NCBI GenBank assembly: GCA_039654915.1
Contig: CM077599.1
Coordinates: 74,740,001-74,804,000 of the forward strand
Direction of reading: 5' to 3'
Origin: Aquilaria yunnanensis
Lineage: Eukaryota; Streptophyta; Magnoliopsida; Malvales; Thymelaeaceae
Length of the DNA: 64,000 nucleotides
The position numbers and the translations under genes are program-made. Position 1 is the first letter of the stretch. Every line of letters begins with the position of its first letter. Below the pieces are notes generated by a model. That model ran no database searches. It saw only the letters and a list, made by a program, of their open reading frames with translations, and was not told the DNA's origin. Shown here in pieces: positions 9,737 to 23,035 of this stretch.

Positions 9737-10696
9737 CATGTGTAGCATGCAAATTGTAAATATTTGGACAACCTATGAGTTAAGGTTAATTATTTGGGCA
9801 TAAGGATAGACTAGAAATTAACTTTTTCTCTTTTTTTTTTTTCCTGAAAAAGGAATTCAATAAAAACAGCAAAATGTCCTCCAAGAAGGTCTACATTAAG
9901 CAACCAAGTTTGCAAGCTACATCCTCATTATTGAGAGGCAACATCCAAAGATGGACTTCCAAACTCAACCGATTTGCCAAGCCCATCCATATAAACTGAT
10001 ACCCATAGCTTCTAATGTCTATAAAAAATAACAATTAATGAAACAAATTGGAGAAACAAGCAAATCTTATTTTGTTCGTCTTGGAATCACACATGACCAA
10101 CAGAGGAAATGGAGGTAGCTGAAATGTATGGAGAAAGCTCTAACTGAAGTGACTAAACCATCAAAATCACCATAACTATGCTCAAAACTAGCATCCAAGA
10201 AAGGAAAATCAATTTGCATGGCAATCGAAACACTGAAGACCACTGATGTGTCCAAGCCAAATTTGAGTTCAATTGAAAGTGGGAGAGGTCTACCTCATAT
10301 GGGAACAATTTTCAGCATGATTCCAACAAAGAAAAGAATCGCCAAGCCCTTTGTGTGTGTGGATGGGGCTAGTAATGGATGTTGGGGCTGGTAGTGATGA
10401 GGATTTCTTTTTTTTTTTTTTTTTTTTCTGGGAAGACGGCCTCATGTATGAGATATGCGAGAAAAAGGTGTAGTATATTTTAATTAAAGTTAGTGATAGC
10501 AAAACTCTCTAAAAAGCTTTCTTACTTGTTGTGGCAGAACTGCATAAGGGCAAGGGGTGTTACTATTCCCCTAACAATTTTGAAATTATGTAAATATTAG
10601 GTATTAAGTTAGTCGTTTTGCGAGAAGTTAAGGAGCAGGTGTGAATCCCCCCCACTCCTTCGAACTTATGGAAGAATATAAAAAAGGTAAATAGTG
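9737..10696. other. Non-coding spacer with homopolymer runs
   Basis: It contains a T-rich run at about 9828-9842 and a T run at about 10408-10427. The DNA right of the first run could be the minus-strand 3' end of a LINE ending in poly(A), but no protein match supports that. No gene was recognised. Confidence 0.45.
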
Positions 10697-10701
10697 CTAA
10701 C

Positions 10702-12116
10702 TGTTAGTGTTGTGCCCAAAAAGCCAATCATGAGATGATTGTATTTTTGCAAATTGAGTCATGATATTTTATTGAGGCATTAATCCAGCAATTTTGTTTG
10801 TTGTTTTGTTTCTGCGTAACGTAATAAACATAATTGTAACCCTAGAATAATGATATTCTTAAACGTCCATAGTATAGTATTATTGTGGAGCGGGTTGCAA
10901 TAATACATAATGACTAGCATATGTGGAGACTAATATGAGATATGTAGTCTACATATGGGTACAAGTTGGAGAACTTGTGTACTGGACCGACCCACCATGA
11001 GAACACTTCATGGATCGTTATATGAGTGTCATAAGTGATTCTCATAGTGATCATGGTATATGTAGTCCTTCGACCTAAGATCATCAAGGTTCCCTACATG
11101 TGAGTCACATACTTTGATACTTTCCTTTGTTGCTCGTAACTGAGTGAACTTGAAGGAGGTCATTGGGTATGTCACATATCATGCGGAGGGATTTGTTTGA
11201 TCAAGATGGGATTTGTCCCTCCTATGTAACGGGAGTGATATCTTTGGGCCCCTTGATAGAGTGAGACTTAGAAAATGCATGGCCATGCTCCGATGAGTTG
11301 ATATATGATATCAATGTCATCAGTTTAAGTTAGTCTACTCGGTAATCAAGAAACCAAAGATTGGGCTATACGAGAGTGACACATTCCATGTCTCGTGCTT
11401 AGTCTTGATATCTTGGACAAAGGGACAATGGCATTATCGGTGATGATCATAAAGGTTTAGTCGATTCACCGACAATCTTGTCACTTGGGTAGCAATGATG
11501 TGTTGCTAGACACCGCTCATTGCTTATGATCATAAATGTGATTTATGATCATTGCCAACATGGCAAGAGCCTATTGGGTCGCACACGTAGAGCTATTTGG
11601 ATCATTAGAGTGCATGGGCTAATTATTTGGGTTATGGTTTCACTTTAATTTTGTATTAATAATGGGCCAAGGAGTTGAGCCATTATTAAGCCCGAAATTA
11701 AATCCTAATTGGATTAGGGCTTTGAAACCCATTAGGCCTGGAAGTTGAGTCTCACTATAAATACAACTTTTAAGTGAGAAATTCGCAGGTCTCCTTGCCC
11801 TAGCCTCCCAAAAGGACAGCCACACTCTTCTCTTGCAATTCCTTGGAGGACGCAAGCTAGCACTGCGAGCACAAGAGAAACGCATCTGCCGGGACGTGGT
11901 GGAAGCGTGGTGATCCTGAGAGGCTCGTGTGGATACCATAGAGAGCCTGAACACGTCAACTGTTCAGGTTTTGTGATTCGACTCTACAGTTGAGTGAGAG
12001 ATCTTAACCGAAAATTAGGTATGAAATTTTCGAACACCTGGTTTACCCCGTTTCACTTGGATCCTGGAGGGTTTCGGTTAAATTCCGCTGCGCTGTTTGG
12101 CTCCCGAAACCCAACA
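10702..12116 (+). mobile_element. Solo LTR, 1.4 kb, probable Copia, with 5-bp target duplication
   Basis: The unit begins TGTTAGTGTTGTGCCC and ends GAAACCCAACA, so it has TG...CA termini. It is flanked by CTAAC at 10697-10701 and again at 12117-12121, a perfect 5-bp duplication. A TATAAATA box at 11756-11763 sets the plus orientation, with a transcribed R/U5-like tail of about 350 bp after it. No internal polyprotein adjoins either end, so this is a solo LTR left by recombination between two LTRs. A partial inverted relative lies at 24621-25637. Copia affiliation is inferred from that context and is unproven. Confidence 0.85.
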
Positions 12117-12239
12117 CTAACAGTCCTAAATCTTTACTTTTCATTGCAAAGTCATCCTCAACCTCTCAACCATTGCATATTAGCCCCAAACCTATGTCTG
12201 ACAATGCAAATTCGCCCCTTGACCAACAATTAATGTGCT

Positions 12240-12761
12240 TAGTGATGGAATTGGGACAAATATGCAGTTTTTAAATTTTAGCGACAGATAACCGTTACTA
12301 ATTTTTCACCAGATTTTTAGGTACATATATTCACTACATTTCATATATTAGAAAAGGTTATCTAGGTTAAAGGAGATGACAAGTTAGCATAAAAAAAGAC
12401 TAACTAGCAAGAGCTCCTATGTAGCTAGTGAGGGCAAGTCATTTTTACTTGGGGCGTACTTTAGTGATGGCTAACTGTAGCTACTTCATTGGCTTTTCGC
12501 GAGGGCTATATGCTATAAAATTTGGCTGAGACTTAGTAAAGACTAACCGTCACTAATTTTTTGGATCTTAATGAGGGCAAAGTTGTCTCTAAATTTAGCG
12601 AACGGTAAATTAGTGAAGGTATACCATCACTAAATTTTAATGACAGACATCCGTTATTGAATTTTCACCGAACATTTAGCGACTCTTGGCTATCTTTAAG
12701 TAGCTACTGTTTTTAGCTGTCCCTAATTTTACCATCACTAAATCACATTTATCTAGTAGTG
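12240..12761. mobile_element. CACTA-like terminal region, non-autonomous or truncated
   Basis: The right end at 12761 reads, on the minus strand, CACTACTAGATAAATG, a CACTA-type terminus. Inside it are many short repeats in both orientations of the type TTAGCGAC, ACCGTCACTAA and TTAGTGA, typical of subterminal CACTA repeats. A matching terminus exists at 37944. The left end could not be found, so the start is approximate. Confidence 0.45.
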
Positions 12762-14726
12762 ATGTTTTAAGAGATGTTTACAATGAATGGTCTTTATATC
12801 TACTACACTATTTAGGCATAAACCTAAATATTGTTTCTCATCCTTAACTCTGGTTCTAGACTACTACACTTCCACAGTTGAGATTTTATACAAACTAAAC
12901 TTTCTCATCAAGTTTAAAACCGATCCCCCATCTTTTCCAATTCCAGTGGAGAAAATAACTATCATGCATTTAGAAAGCGAAAAATTTGATTATTTAAATT
13001 ACTACTATATTCGAAATGTGTGAGTGCTTCCACTATTTATATAAGTCAAAATTTTTGTTCACCAGCAGTGCGAGACATTTTTTTTCTATGTTTTCCTGTT
13101 TTCTTTTTTCTGCACATGATCAATTTGTTTTGAAGCTCGTCCCTCTTTTTGCAGAAAATCACTTTTTGGAGGGCTAATGTCACCATTTTCTTAATTTTAG
13201 TCTCTTTCATGTTTTGTTTTGGTTAAATTGTCTTTTTAATCCCTCAATTTACACGCTTCCTCATTTTATTCCCTGAGCTCAATAATTGGAGTTTTTCCAG
13301 TTGCTCTCCTAGTCCACAATTTTTTTAATTACTTTTTGTTTATTATCTCCTAAAGCAAGACCTAGGTTAGCATGGTTTCTTTTCTTCTTTTTTTTAATCG
13401 ACCATAGTGACTTCATTTTCTTTCTAAAAAAAATTGTACCCACTGTGAGTTGTTTACTTTTGATATTGTTCGGGTTATTTTGGTTTTAACAAATTTTTTT
13501 CATTTTATTTATTTTTTCCTTGATTAAGTTAACGGTTACACTATTAATACATGGCGTCTTTCCATCTACTTTTAGTCTAAAGACCACTTTTTTTCTTATT
13601 TTTTTTTAGTGTTACTCATTAAATCTACTTTTGGTCACTGAAGTCTGACTCCTTGCCTTATTTTATTAACATTTTCATATCATATCTCCCTTCCAAAATA
13701 TGACTTTGGTTGCTACAGTTTATCTAGTCTTAGATAGAGCTAATCCTACAAGTACATAGAATTAGTTATAACAAGTTGTAATCTCTAAGATAAATTAAGG
13801 TATTGATTCCATGAGGAATATATATTTAATTGTTTGTGAAAATTAAAATAAATGGGCTCAAATTTTATGGAGGTAAAATTAACCAAAATTAGACTAAGAT
13901 TAAACTAAGGCAATGACAAAAATAATATACTGGGAAGAAAATGATTATGGGATAGTTAAGGCTTGAGTTTTATCTAGCTGAAAGTCTTCTAATTAATTAT
14001 TAGGGAAAGTTTGTAGTTGTCAATAATTACTTCTAGTATTATAACTCTTTCTTCAAAAATTGCAACACGCTTGATTAACCTATGTTTATCTCTCAATTTC
14101 TCATATAGTTAATCAAATCTATTAAGTTTAGGTTGTCAAATTAACAAATTAAAATAAATAGGTATATCTCTATCATAACTATTGTAACTCTATTTCTTCA
14201 GTGCATGGATCAAATTTCAACTCTTGGTCCTTCATTCAAATTTATAGGATAAATTATCTATGGTAATCAAATATAAACAATGCTCTTTTTACAAACAAAA
14301 TAGATTAAAATACAACCTAAATAAGTTAATTGAAAAAATTCAGCTAAGTTATATCTCTAATCTTAGTATATAAATTTAACCTTCTCATATTAGATTTAAC
14401 AATAATATCCAATAATCGCAAGAGACCGGGAGAAGATACGAAGAAACAATCCAATTCTACTTTGAAAATAAAGAAGGAAGGAAAAAGAACCAAATCGTTT
14501 CTCTCTCCCCGTCATCTTTTTCTCTTCCCTTGTTTTGCTGCTCCTGCTTTTGTTCCAAATCACCGCAAAACAAATTTTCTTCAATCCCAATCTGCGCTTC
14601 TGTTCTCATTCGCAGCTCGTCTATCTCCCACGCGGCCGCCCCCTTGTTCTATTAGTCTATTTTATGTTCTTCTCCCTAACCGTTAGGATTTAAATGATTA
14701 GAATACCCTTAATTTATAATCATGAA
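12762..14726. other. AT-rich intergenic sequence
   Basis: I see no gene or transposon protein. Short open frames at 12787-13023 and 14462-14686 have no family resemblance and are best explained by chance. Confidence 0.5.
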
Positions 14727-15446
14727 GTTAAATACAGTGGTATACCATGCGGTTGATAAACAGTACAAATATTTTCACATTTTATCATTTTATCATGCAG
14801 TATATCGCAGTATTTCGTAGTATTTCACGTACCGCTCATTTTTTATATACATTTTGTCCGAAAACTGTGAAATACCATAAATATAGCGAGTTACGTACCC
14901 TGGTGTTTTTTTTTTGTGCGTGTGAGATATTTTTTTATCATTTTACATCAAAATGACATAAATATATAAAAAATAATATATAATTAATACATATATCATA
15001 AAATAAATATTTTATTTTATTCTTTTGGTTACTTTTCTTAGTTAACATAAAAATTTAATAGTTATTTTAAGCCACCTAGAAACTCAATATGGTATTAGCA
15101 AATGTATTATTATTACTAAAGTATTATTTTGTTCTCTTATATCAACAAATTTGTTTCTTTTTTAGTATTATTTATTTTTCTCTATATGTATAACATTTTT
15201 TTATATTTTTTGTATTAAATAATTATCTTCTATCATATATATTTTATTTATATTTGACAAATTATGATGAGAAAAATTAGAATACATATAAAATGTGAAA
15301 AAAAAATTATTAAATTTATGTCATCCTAAAATAATATTCTAACATTTATTTTTTTACGAAAATGGTAATGGTATGCAGAGTTGTACACTATACAGTATAC
15401 CTTAAAAATTTGGGGTGCAGTATACTTAGTGATAACGGTATTTAAC
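14727..15446. repeat. Possible MITE with short inverted ends
   Basis: GTTAAATACAGT at 14727 is matched on the other strand by GTTAAATACCGT ending at 15446. GGTATAC/AGTATAC follows shortly inside each end. The interior is extremely AT-rich and non-coding. I found no clear target duplication, so the call is tentative. Confidence 0.3.
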
Positions 15447-16314
15447 ACATTGCTTACAATGTATCATAATGTTACAAAAATGGTATTTTAGTCAACTAAA
15501 AGAAAAAATTTCTTTCAATTACAACTGAAACTCTTGTTTTATAATTTTTTGCAATTTAGTCATTTTACTCCATAAAAATCTGATCAACTCTTCTGATAAG
15601 CTACCTAATCTAAATAAAATATAAACTAAACAAGTCAGAGTAATAAATGATCAGTTAATTATAATAGAACTAACATAAAATATGTAGAAAAATTAACACA
15701 CAAATCTTTGGTTTTTCTTATTTTTAACCTTTATTAAGTCAATTGTTAAACACTTGCTACTTAGAGTCTTTATATTTGCTCTCTCAGTCTCCAAACTTTT
15801 CCTTGATCATTTGCCTTTAATTCTTGCTTTTTTTTTTCATTTTCATGAAAAATTTTCCTTCTCAATGATCCCTATTAATTATATTCATATCTAATGTTAA
15901 CATAGATTGAATTGACACAAAGAACTGGCACCATGAACTTGGTTGTCTACCAATTCAAAATAAGATTATTAAACTATTTAAATTTACTAAAGAAAATGAA
16001 AAATTTAAAACAAAATGTGAAAAGTTGTTATATCAAGACCTTTGATGTGAAAGTGCAATGAATCTTAAAACTTAGAGGGGAGGTTAATTTAACCTTTTAT
16101 TGAATTATTTTTGAATTGATCTCCAATTCAAAATTTAACAACCATATTGTTAAAATATTGCAAAGATTTCTATCTAATGAGAAAAGCATAATTGGAGAAA
16201 ATATTTGAATTTTTAGGCTATTTAAATTTATTAACTCTTCAATATAGGGTAATGATTTCACTCCTTGAAATTGGTATTGTTTTGCAATCAAATATTGAAC
16301 CTTTTCAAGAGTTG
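15447..16314. other. AT-rich sequence, target of the Copia-1 insertion
   Basis: No coding or structural RNA feature is recognised. The stretch ends at the GTAGA target duplication of Copia-1. Confidence 0.5.
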
Positions 16315-16319
16315 GTAGA

Positions 16320-16516
16320 TGTCAAGAAGAAAGGAATGTGAATTGAAAGGCTACAAGTTTTTGTGTATTGTTGCTGAGACCAGAAGTAAATAAATACAAA
16401 GAATTCAAGATACCTTGTGCTACAAGAATGATATAAGATAGTGCTAAAAACAAGTAATCTAGCTAAAAAGATATAAACGCTACCTAAGAAGTATATTTAT
16501 CACAAAGACTTTAATA
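16320..16516 (-). repeat. Copia-1 3' LTR
   Basis: This 197-bp copy aligns end to end with 23752-23954. In plus orientation it starts TGTCAAGAAG and ends ACTTTAATA. Confidence 0.9.
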
Positions 16517-16532
16517 CTCTCCTTCAAGTTGG
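16517..16532 (-). other. Copia-1 polypurine tract
   Basis: On the minus strand AACTTGAAGGAGAG sits directly before the 3' LTR. This is the expected position and composition for the plus-strand DNA primer. Confidence 0.75.
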
Positions 16533-19500
16533 AGTATGGATTGCTCAAATGCCCAATTTGGAGACAAGGCAACGAAACAATTCATAATCAAGAGCTTTCC
16601 TTAACAAGTCTGCCAACTAGTCTTGAGTAGCAGTGTAGCTCACAACAATATCCTTGGTCTGCAGTCATTCTCTGACAAAATGGCAATCAATTTCAGTGTG
16701 CTTTGTCCTTTCATGAAAGACTAGGTTTATAGTGATATGAAGGGCAGCTTGATTGTTACACACGAAGGAGCATCGAGTGATGGTGATTAACGGTTAAATC
16801 TTAAAGTAAAGTCTTCAACCAAAGCAACTTACTAGTAGTTGAAGCCATTGCACGATACTTAACTTCTGTAGATGACCGAGATACAGCGATTTGTTTCTTG
16901 GACTTCCATAAAATAAGGGAATCACCAACGAACATAACAAACCCAGTGGTGGATTGTCGGGTAAGTGGACATCTGTCCCAATCAACATCATAGAAACCAT
17001 GAATATTAACATCATCGTGCACGACAAAGAAGATTTTATGACCAGGTATCCTTTTTAGATAATGTAAGACATTCACCACACCTTCATATTGAGAAGTGGA
17101 GGGAGTATGCATAAATTGACTTAGAAAATTCACCACATGGCCAATATCTGTTAATGAGATTGTAAGATAGATTAGTTTGGCAACCCACCGATGGTACAGT
17201 CCTGGATCATCCATTTTGGGATCAAATTTTAGATCCAAGTGATGCTGCTGAGGAAGAGGAACCCCGACAGGCTCACAATCGGTCATGACTGCCTCCTGAA
17301 GGATATCCATGACATAATTTTTCTAGGAGAGAAAAATACCTTATGGTGACCTAGTTGTTTCAAGACCAAAAAAATACTTGAGTCTTTCGAGATCCTTAAT
17401 ATGAAAATGATTGTTAAGATATCTCTTTAACTGTTGAATCTGTAAACCATTATTCCCAGAAATAATCATGTCATCAACAAATAACAGAATAGCCATAAAC
17501 TCATTATCTCGTCTGAAGGTGAGGAGTGAGTAATCTGCCCATGATTAAGTAAAGCCAAATTGAAGCAAGGTAGTAGAGAATTTAGAGAACCATTGCTGAA
17601 GGGTTGCTTTAGGCCATATAGTGATTTTTGTAGTTTACAGACTCGAGTGTCACCCGGCTTCAACACACCTGATGGAGGTGTCATATAAATTTCTTCTTTC
17701 AGGTCACCTTGTAAGAAGGCATTGTGAACATCCATTTGATGGAGTTTCTTCCTTTTCTTTGCCATCATAGCAAGTAAATAATGAAGGGTAGTAAGTTTTG
17801 CTATTGGAGGAAATGTTTCGGTATCGTCAATTCCCTCCATTTGACTATACACTTTCTCGATTATTCCATTAGTTTTATATTTAATCTTATAAACCCACTA
17901 TGATCCAATGACTTCTTGTCATTTGGCAGAGATTTCAGAATCCAAGTATTATCTTTTTCAAGTACTGCAATCTCATCATTCATAACTTTTCGCCATAATT
18001 GGTTCCTGGCGGCCTATGCATATTTTTTTTTGTCTCAACCTGTGCTTCTATGGCTCTCAACTTGTGCTTCTATGGCTGCAACAAAAGCTCTATGTTGCAT
18101 ACTCAAACTAGTCATAAGATAAATAATGAGAGAGGGAGTAAGGTTTACATGAAGTTATCGTATTAGCTTCAAATCAGATTGGTGGTGAGTTGCCTTTTCC
18201 AGGAAGCTTATAAACATAGTCTTTGAGAAATACATGTAGTTTATTGTTCTGGGTAGGTCTAGGTTCTAGTGGTATTGGTGAAGCTTCGGTTAAATGGTTA
18301 GGTTGTGGTGATGGTTTAGTCACCATGATCTCAGGGGCAACTAATGGCAATTCGTCAAGGTCAAGAGGTGGTGAGGGGATGTAACAGAAACATTTGTGGG
18401 GTTTTGAATAGGAATTGATCTGCTTGGAAGATTACATCCCTTGAGACAAATAGTTTTTGAGTATCTAAATCCCACACTTTATAACCTTTTTGACCTGAAG
18501 GATACCCTAGAAAAAACACAAGGCTGAGACCTTATATTGAACTTGTCAATGGTTTTATTATGTATATAACAAAGTGAGCCAAAGACATATAAGTGTTTAA
18601 GAGATGAAACCTTGCCATGTAAAACTTCATATGGGATTTTTCAAGACAATGAAGATAAAGTAGAACGGTTAATTAAATAGGCAGTAATCAAGATACACTC
18701 ACCCCAAAATTTGATAAGAAGACCAGTTTGAAATCATAATGCTCGAGTTATTTTAAGAAGATGTCGGTGTTTTCTTTCTGTGATGCCATTTTGTTTTGGG
18801 GTATCTACACAAGAGGTTTACCGGGAGATCCTATTTTCTTGAGGAAAGGATAGCAATGGGTGTACTATGAACTCAAGAGCATTATTGGTTGTTAGTTTGT
18901 ATATAAGCTTGCAAAACAGGTTTTTGATACAAGCATGAAATATGGAAAAATAAGAGCAAGTTTTTTATTTTTTTCATAAAAGGAACACCAATGTGCATCT
19001 ACTATAATCATCAATAAGTGTCAACAAAAGTGTGCACCAGGCATTGAGGACATTATATAGGGGCCCTAAATATCCATATGAACTAAATAAAAAATTGAAG
19101 AAGACTCACTTGTGCTAAGCTTGATCACTTTTCGTGTTTGGCTAGCATGATGACAAGCATCACACAACTTATTGATATGCTTAACAGAAGACTTTGGTAA
19201 CTTAATGAAAGAGGCAAACTTACCAAATGAGACATGCCCAAGCTGGCGATCCCAAGTTTCAAGGGAAGTTCTGGTAACTACAACTTTTGACACAAGCACA
19301 CAAAGCTCCTTGAAATAGTACAGGCTACCATCCATCTCACCCTTGCAAATCAACTTCCTTGAGGTCAGGTCTTGTAGGACACAAAGTGGGAAAGAATGTC
19401 ACTGAGCAATTTAACTAGGAAGTGAGTCTACTTATAAAAGCTTGGTTACATGTAAAACATGGCACAAAAAAGACATCATCCAATCGGTATTTCTCGGTTA

Positions 19501-19989
19501 ACCAAGCGTATCCATGTGAGGCTATATCCAGATTGGCACCATTAGGCAATTTGATCATTGAAGGATTAACACCTTGGATATTAAGGAGATGTTCTTGGCT
19601 GTAAACCATATGTTATGATGCATCACTATCTAAGATCCAAAATGCACGAGGCTTACCAATATAGTTTGCCATGTTATCAAATTTTTGGTTGCTAATTAAA
19701 GCAAAAAGCTTATCAATTTGCCTTGTCGTGAATGGCAAGCTACTCGCCATCTCTCTATTACTTGTTGATGTGCCTTGCTCGACGGACTAGGTCAATTTTT
19801 TATTTTTTTCCACATATTTGAAGTGGCTTGAGTAGTCTTCTTGGCAGGTTTCTCCATGAGTTTCTTTTAACTGACCCACCAATCGGGATAACGTGTCACC
19901 TCAAAACAACTATTAGATTCATGTCCAGTTTTACCATAGTGAAAACACTCACCTTCGGATACTTTTCCTCTTAGAGCAGACCCTTGACT

Positions 19990-20055
19990 TTATGTTGGTG
20001 TTCTTCTTTCATAACCAAAGCATTATGTTGGTGTTCTTCTTTCATAACCAAAGCA
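19990..20055. repeat. Perfect 33-bp tandem duplication in Copia-1 gag
   Basis: The 33-bp unit beginning TTATGTTGGTGTTCTTC occurs twice back to back (19990-20022 and 20023-20055) with no mismatch. Its length is a multiple of three. Confidence 0.9.
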
Positions 20056-20085
20056 TAAGCTTTTTTCAAAGTGGGCAGCAGCTTT

Positions 20086-23035
20086 TGTCATGCCCTAAAC
20101 TGCCCCTGGCCCATTTGGGCCTGATTTTTTTTTTTTTAAAACATACAGCGGAAGTTTTCATTACACAGAAGGGGCTTTTAAAACTCACTGAGACTTATGG
20201 GCACGAACCCCAGGATACTTATCGGTACTAGCTCGTTAAGTTCTTTAATTAAGGTTAAGTTGAAGTGCTCTCAGAAACAAGCTAGCACCCATGTGGATTT
20301 CATGTGTTCATTTTCATGGTCTTTACCAAGCTTAGCCAAGAATATGCATGGCAACTAAAACACCAACTTAAGTTTAAAAACTTATTTTCATGCATATGCT
20401 TTGCATGCTTATGTGTTTTGGTGTTCACTAGTGCACATAATCACTTAATGCCTTTAGATGCAACTAATGCTTAAGCATGTATTAATTCACATATGTGCAC
20501 TTCAATTTCTTATTAGCCAAACTTTACACAAGCATCCAATTTCATGCTTTTTCTAAGTTTACTTGCATGTTCTTTACTAAGTGAGCATACATAACCAAAC
20601 ATTGCATGCTTTTAACATAGACATGGGCTTATGGGCCTTTTAGTACTTAACATGCATATGGCCCAAAATTAACCAAGAATAAAATCAAATTTTTTCAAGT
20701 TCTTATTTAAGCCCACAACGTACATTTAAGCCCAATTTCAACATGCTTCAAGTTTCATGAAAACATAACTCATAAATTCATGCATGGGCCTTGGTAAGTC
20801 CACCAAGCAATAAAATACAAAAAAATGTCCAAGTCCATAATACAAGCCCAAAGCCAAGTTTGGCCAAATTTTAGCTAAGTCCATAATTTGGTCACTAAAG
20901 TTAGACCAACAAAAACATGCTTAAAAGCAAGCCATAAATCCACAAAGCCATGGAACACAAATTTTCACCTTAATAGACCTTGTTCCCACAATTCTAAAAC
21001 TTCAAGTCCTGCACAGAAAGTCCACAATTTTTTTTAGCTTGTTTACAAGCAACTTATATACTTAGAATACTTAGAATATTTTGAGCAATACCATACACAA
21101 ATCCAACCTTAGAATACAGAAAGAGTACTCAAGACTCTTAGCTTGATCTTTCAAGCAAACCTTTACCTACAAAAGTAGAGTAGGGCGGGTGAGTTATAAA
21201 ACTCAATAAGGATTTCGTGGCATCCAATGCCTAACTTATGGCCTCCAAGGCCTAACATATGCCAAGAATGTAATGGCAAAATAATCCTTATTCCTGCAAA
21301 GGAAACATAAAGACAAAGAAAACAAAAAGATACATGCATATAGCAATAATATCATAATCGGGGGTTAGCATGCACAACAAATCAAAGAAGCACACAAACA
21401 CACGCCACTTAACACTTTGTTCACAGAAGGGCAGCAAGCATCCCTCAAGTTTTAATTCATTAGTTTCATATACTTTATGTTTTCGGAGAGCTCACTTAGC
21501 ATAGGAATTAAGGTGGCCGCCTTAACTCCTAGCCCATAATGCTTGCTTACTTAACTTAGCTCATGAGCAAAACAGAATTATCGAAGCAATAACAGAACTT
21601 AAGCCCTCTTAGCACTCCTAGGATCACATGGTTCTTTGACCATCACCTAGGGGCCCGAATACTCACATAAAAAGGCCATGGAATTATACCATGCAATAAA
21701 GTGAGTATAGGAATCCTTACCCACAACACCGAAAGCTTTAGAAGCTTATTTTCCTTCGTTTTCCTTGCTTGTTGACTCTAGAAATTGTTTTCTAGCATAA
21801 GAACCAAGATGGGCCAAATTTTATTAGTAACCATAAGGTACCAAGAACACTTGGTGATTAACTCAAATAACACAAAATACCAAGAACACTTGGTGTACAC
21901 TTACAGAACCTCACAGAAGAGGTAACGCCAATTTCTTGTGCTTGATGTTCTTCAAGCTTCTTCTTGATTTCTTGCTTCTAATGAACTTAGGAACTCAATC
22001 ACACAAAGAGCTCCTTGAGTGGAGTTTAAAACCTCCAAGAAATGGAAATGGCCGAATTTTCCTCCTTGGTTTTCTTTGAATTCTTCACCTGATTCTTGCT
22101 CTTTATGGTCTTAGAGCTTGAATTCAACCAAGAATACTTGGTTTTAATTTGAGAAATGATTATTTATAGCTATGGACGAATATTTAGATGAGGAAAAGAG
22201 TTGGAAATGTGTTTGGAATGGTGAGACTTGGTATGGAAGAAAATGGAGAGAGAAGGAGAGAGTTTGAGAGCAAAATGGCTTTGAATGAGTGGGTTGATTA
22301 TGTTTTAATGTGTGGGAAGGTGATGGCCAGCCATATGGGAAGGAAAATGAGTATATAATGTGCTTGGAAGAGTGGGAGACAAGATTTAATGGATGGAAGA
22401 CTAATTGGAAGACTTTTGTGTAAGTTGGTAGAAAAAGTCAAAAGTAGGAGACATGTAGGTGAAGAAAGAATCCAAAGTCTTGACTAAGGATGGGAGGTGG
22501 ATTAAAATAGTAGGAAATTAATAATGTGTTTGAAATGAGTGGGAGACAAGATTAGAAGAAATGAAGACTAATTCGAAGACTTTTGGGTAAGTTTGGTAGA
22601 AAAAGTCAAAAGTAGGTGAAGAAAGAATCCAATGTGATGACTAAGGGTGGGATGTGGATTAAAATAATAGGATTTGGTGGAAGGTGACATAAAATATTGG
22701 GAATTGGAGGGGCATGGCTGGCTAAGGCATCCTAGGCCATTAAAATGGCCTAATTCCCCCTTTAGTCCTCCAACTTTCTAATTTTGGGCAATTGAGCCCA
22801 ACCACTAAAAATCCCTTTGTTCAATTTAGTCCCTCATCTTTAAAAACCACCATTTTCATTACTATTTCTCTTGGCCTAAGCCAAGCTTATTTTTAAGATG
22901 TTCAACACTCAATTATGCACATGCCATATTGTCTTCTCAATTTAATTGAGCTAAATTCCCGATTAAGGAAAAATTCTTATGCTCCAAATCCATTTAACCC
23001 GGGACCTAATCACTTTGGATTGTCCGGGCATTACA
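20086..23035 (-). mobile_element. Tekay-type Gypsy solo LTR (copy A), nested in Copia-1
   Basis: The 2,950-bp unit has TG...CA ends: TGTCATGCCC at the left and GGGCATTACA at the right, a near-perfect inverted terminus. It is nearly identical to 25638-28561, which is joined to a chromodomain Gypsy polyprotein, and that identifies it. No internal region adjoins it. Copia-1 gag resumes on both sides. The flanking GCTTT (20081-20085) and GCTCT (23036-23040) fit a 5-bp target duplication with one mismatch. No open frame of note lies within. Orientation is taken from copy B. Confidence 0.88.

Noticed and set aside
9820..10260. Minus-strand LINE 3' tail next to a T run
   Set aside because: The T run followed by TCCTTTTTCAGG-like text fits a LINE end, but no protein remnant or target duplication could be found.
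10408..10427. Retroposed poly(A)/poly(T) tail
   Set aside because: It is a homopolymer only. The neighbouring sequence shows no retrocopy or SINE promoter boxes.
12787..13023. 78-codon plus-strand open frame as a small gene
   Set aside because: The composition is the same as the AT-rich surroundings, with no motif and no promoter or splice context.
14462..14686. 74-codon plus-strand open frame resembling a leader or signal peptide
   Set aside because: The pyrimidine-rich DNA produces hydrophobic codons by chance and nothing follows it.
20086..23035. Hidden gene inside the 2.95-kb repeat
   Set aside because: No frame has a recognisable domain, and the identical unit at 25638-28561 behaves as an LTR with TG...CA ends and an adjacent purine tract.
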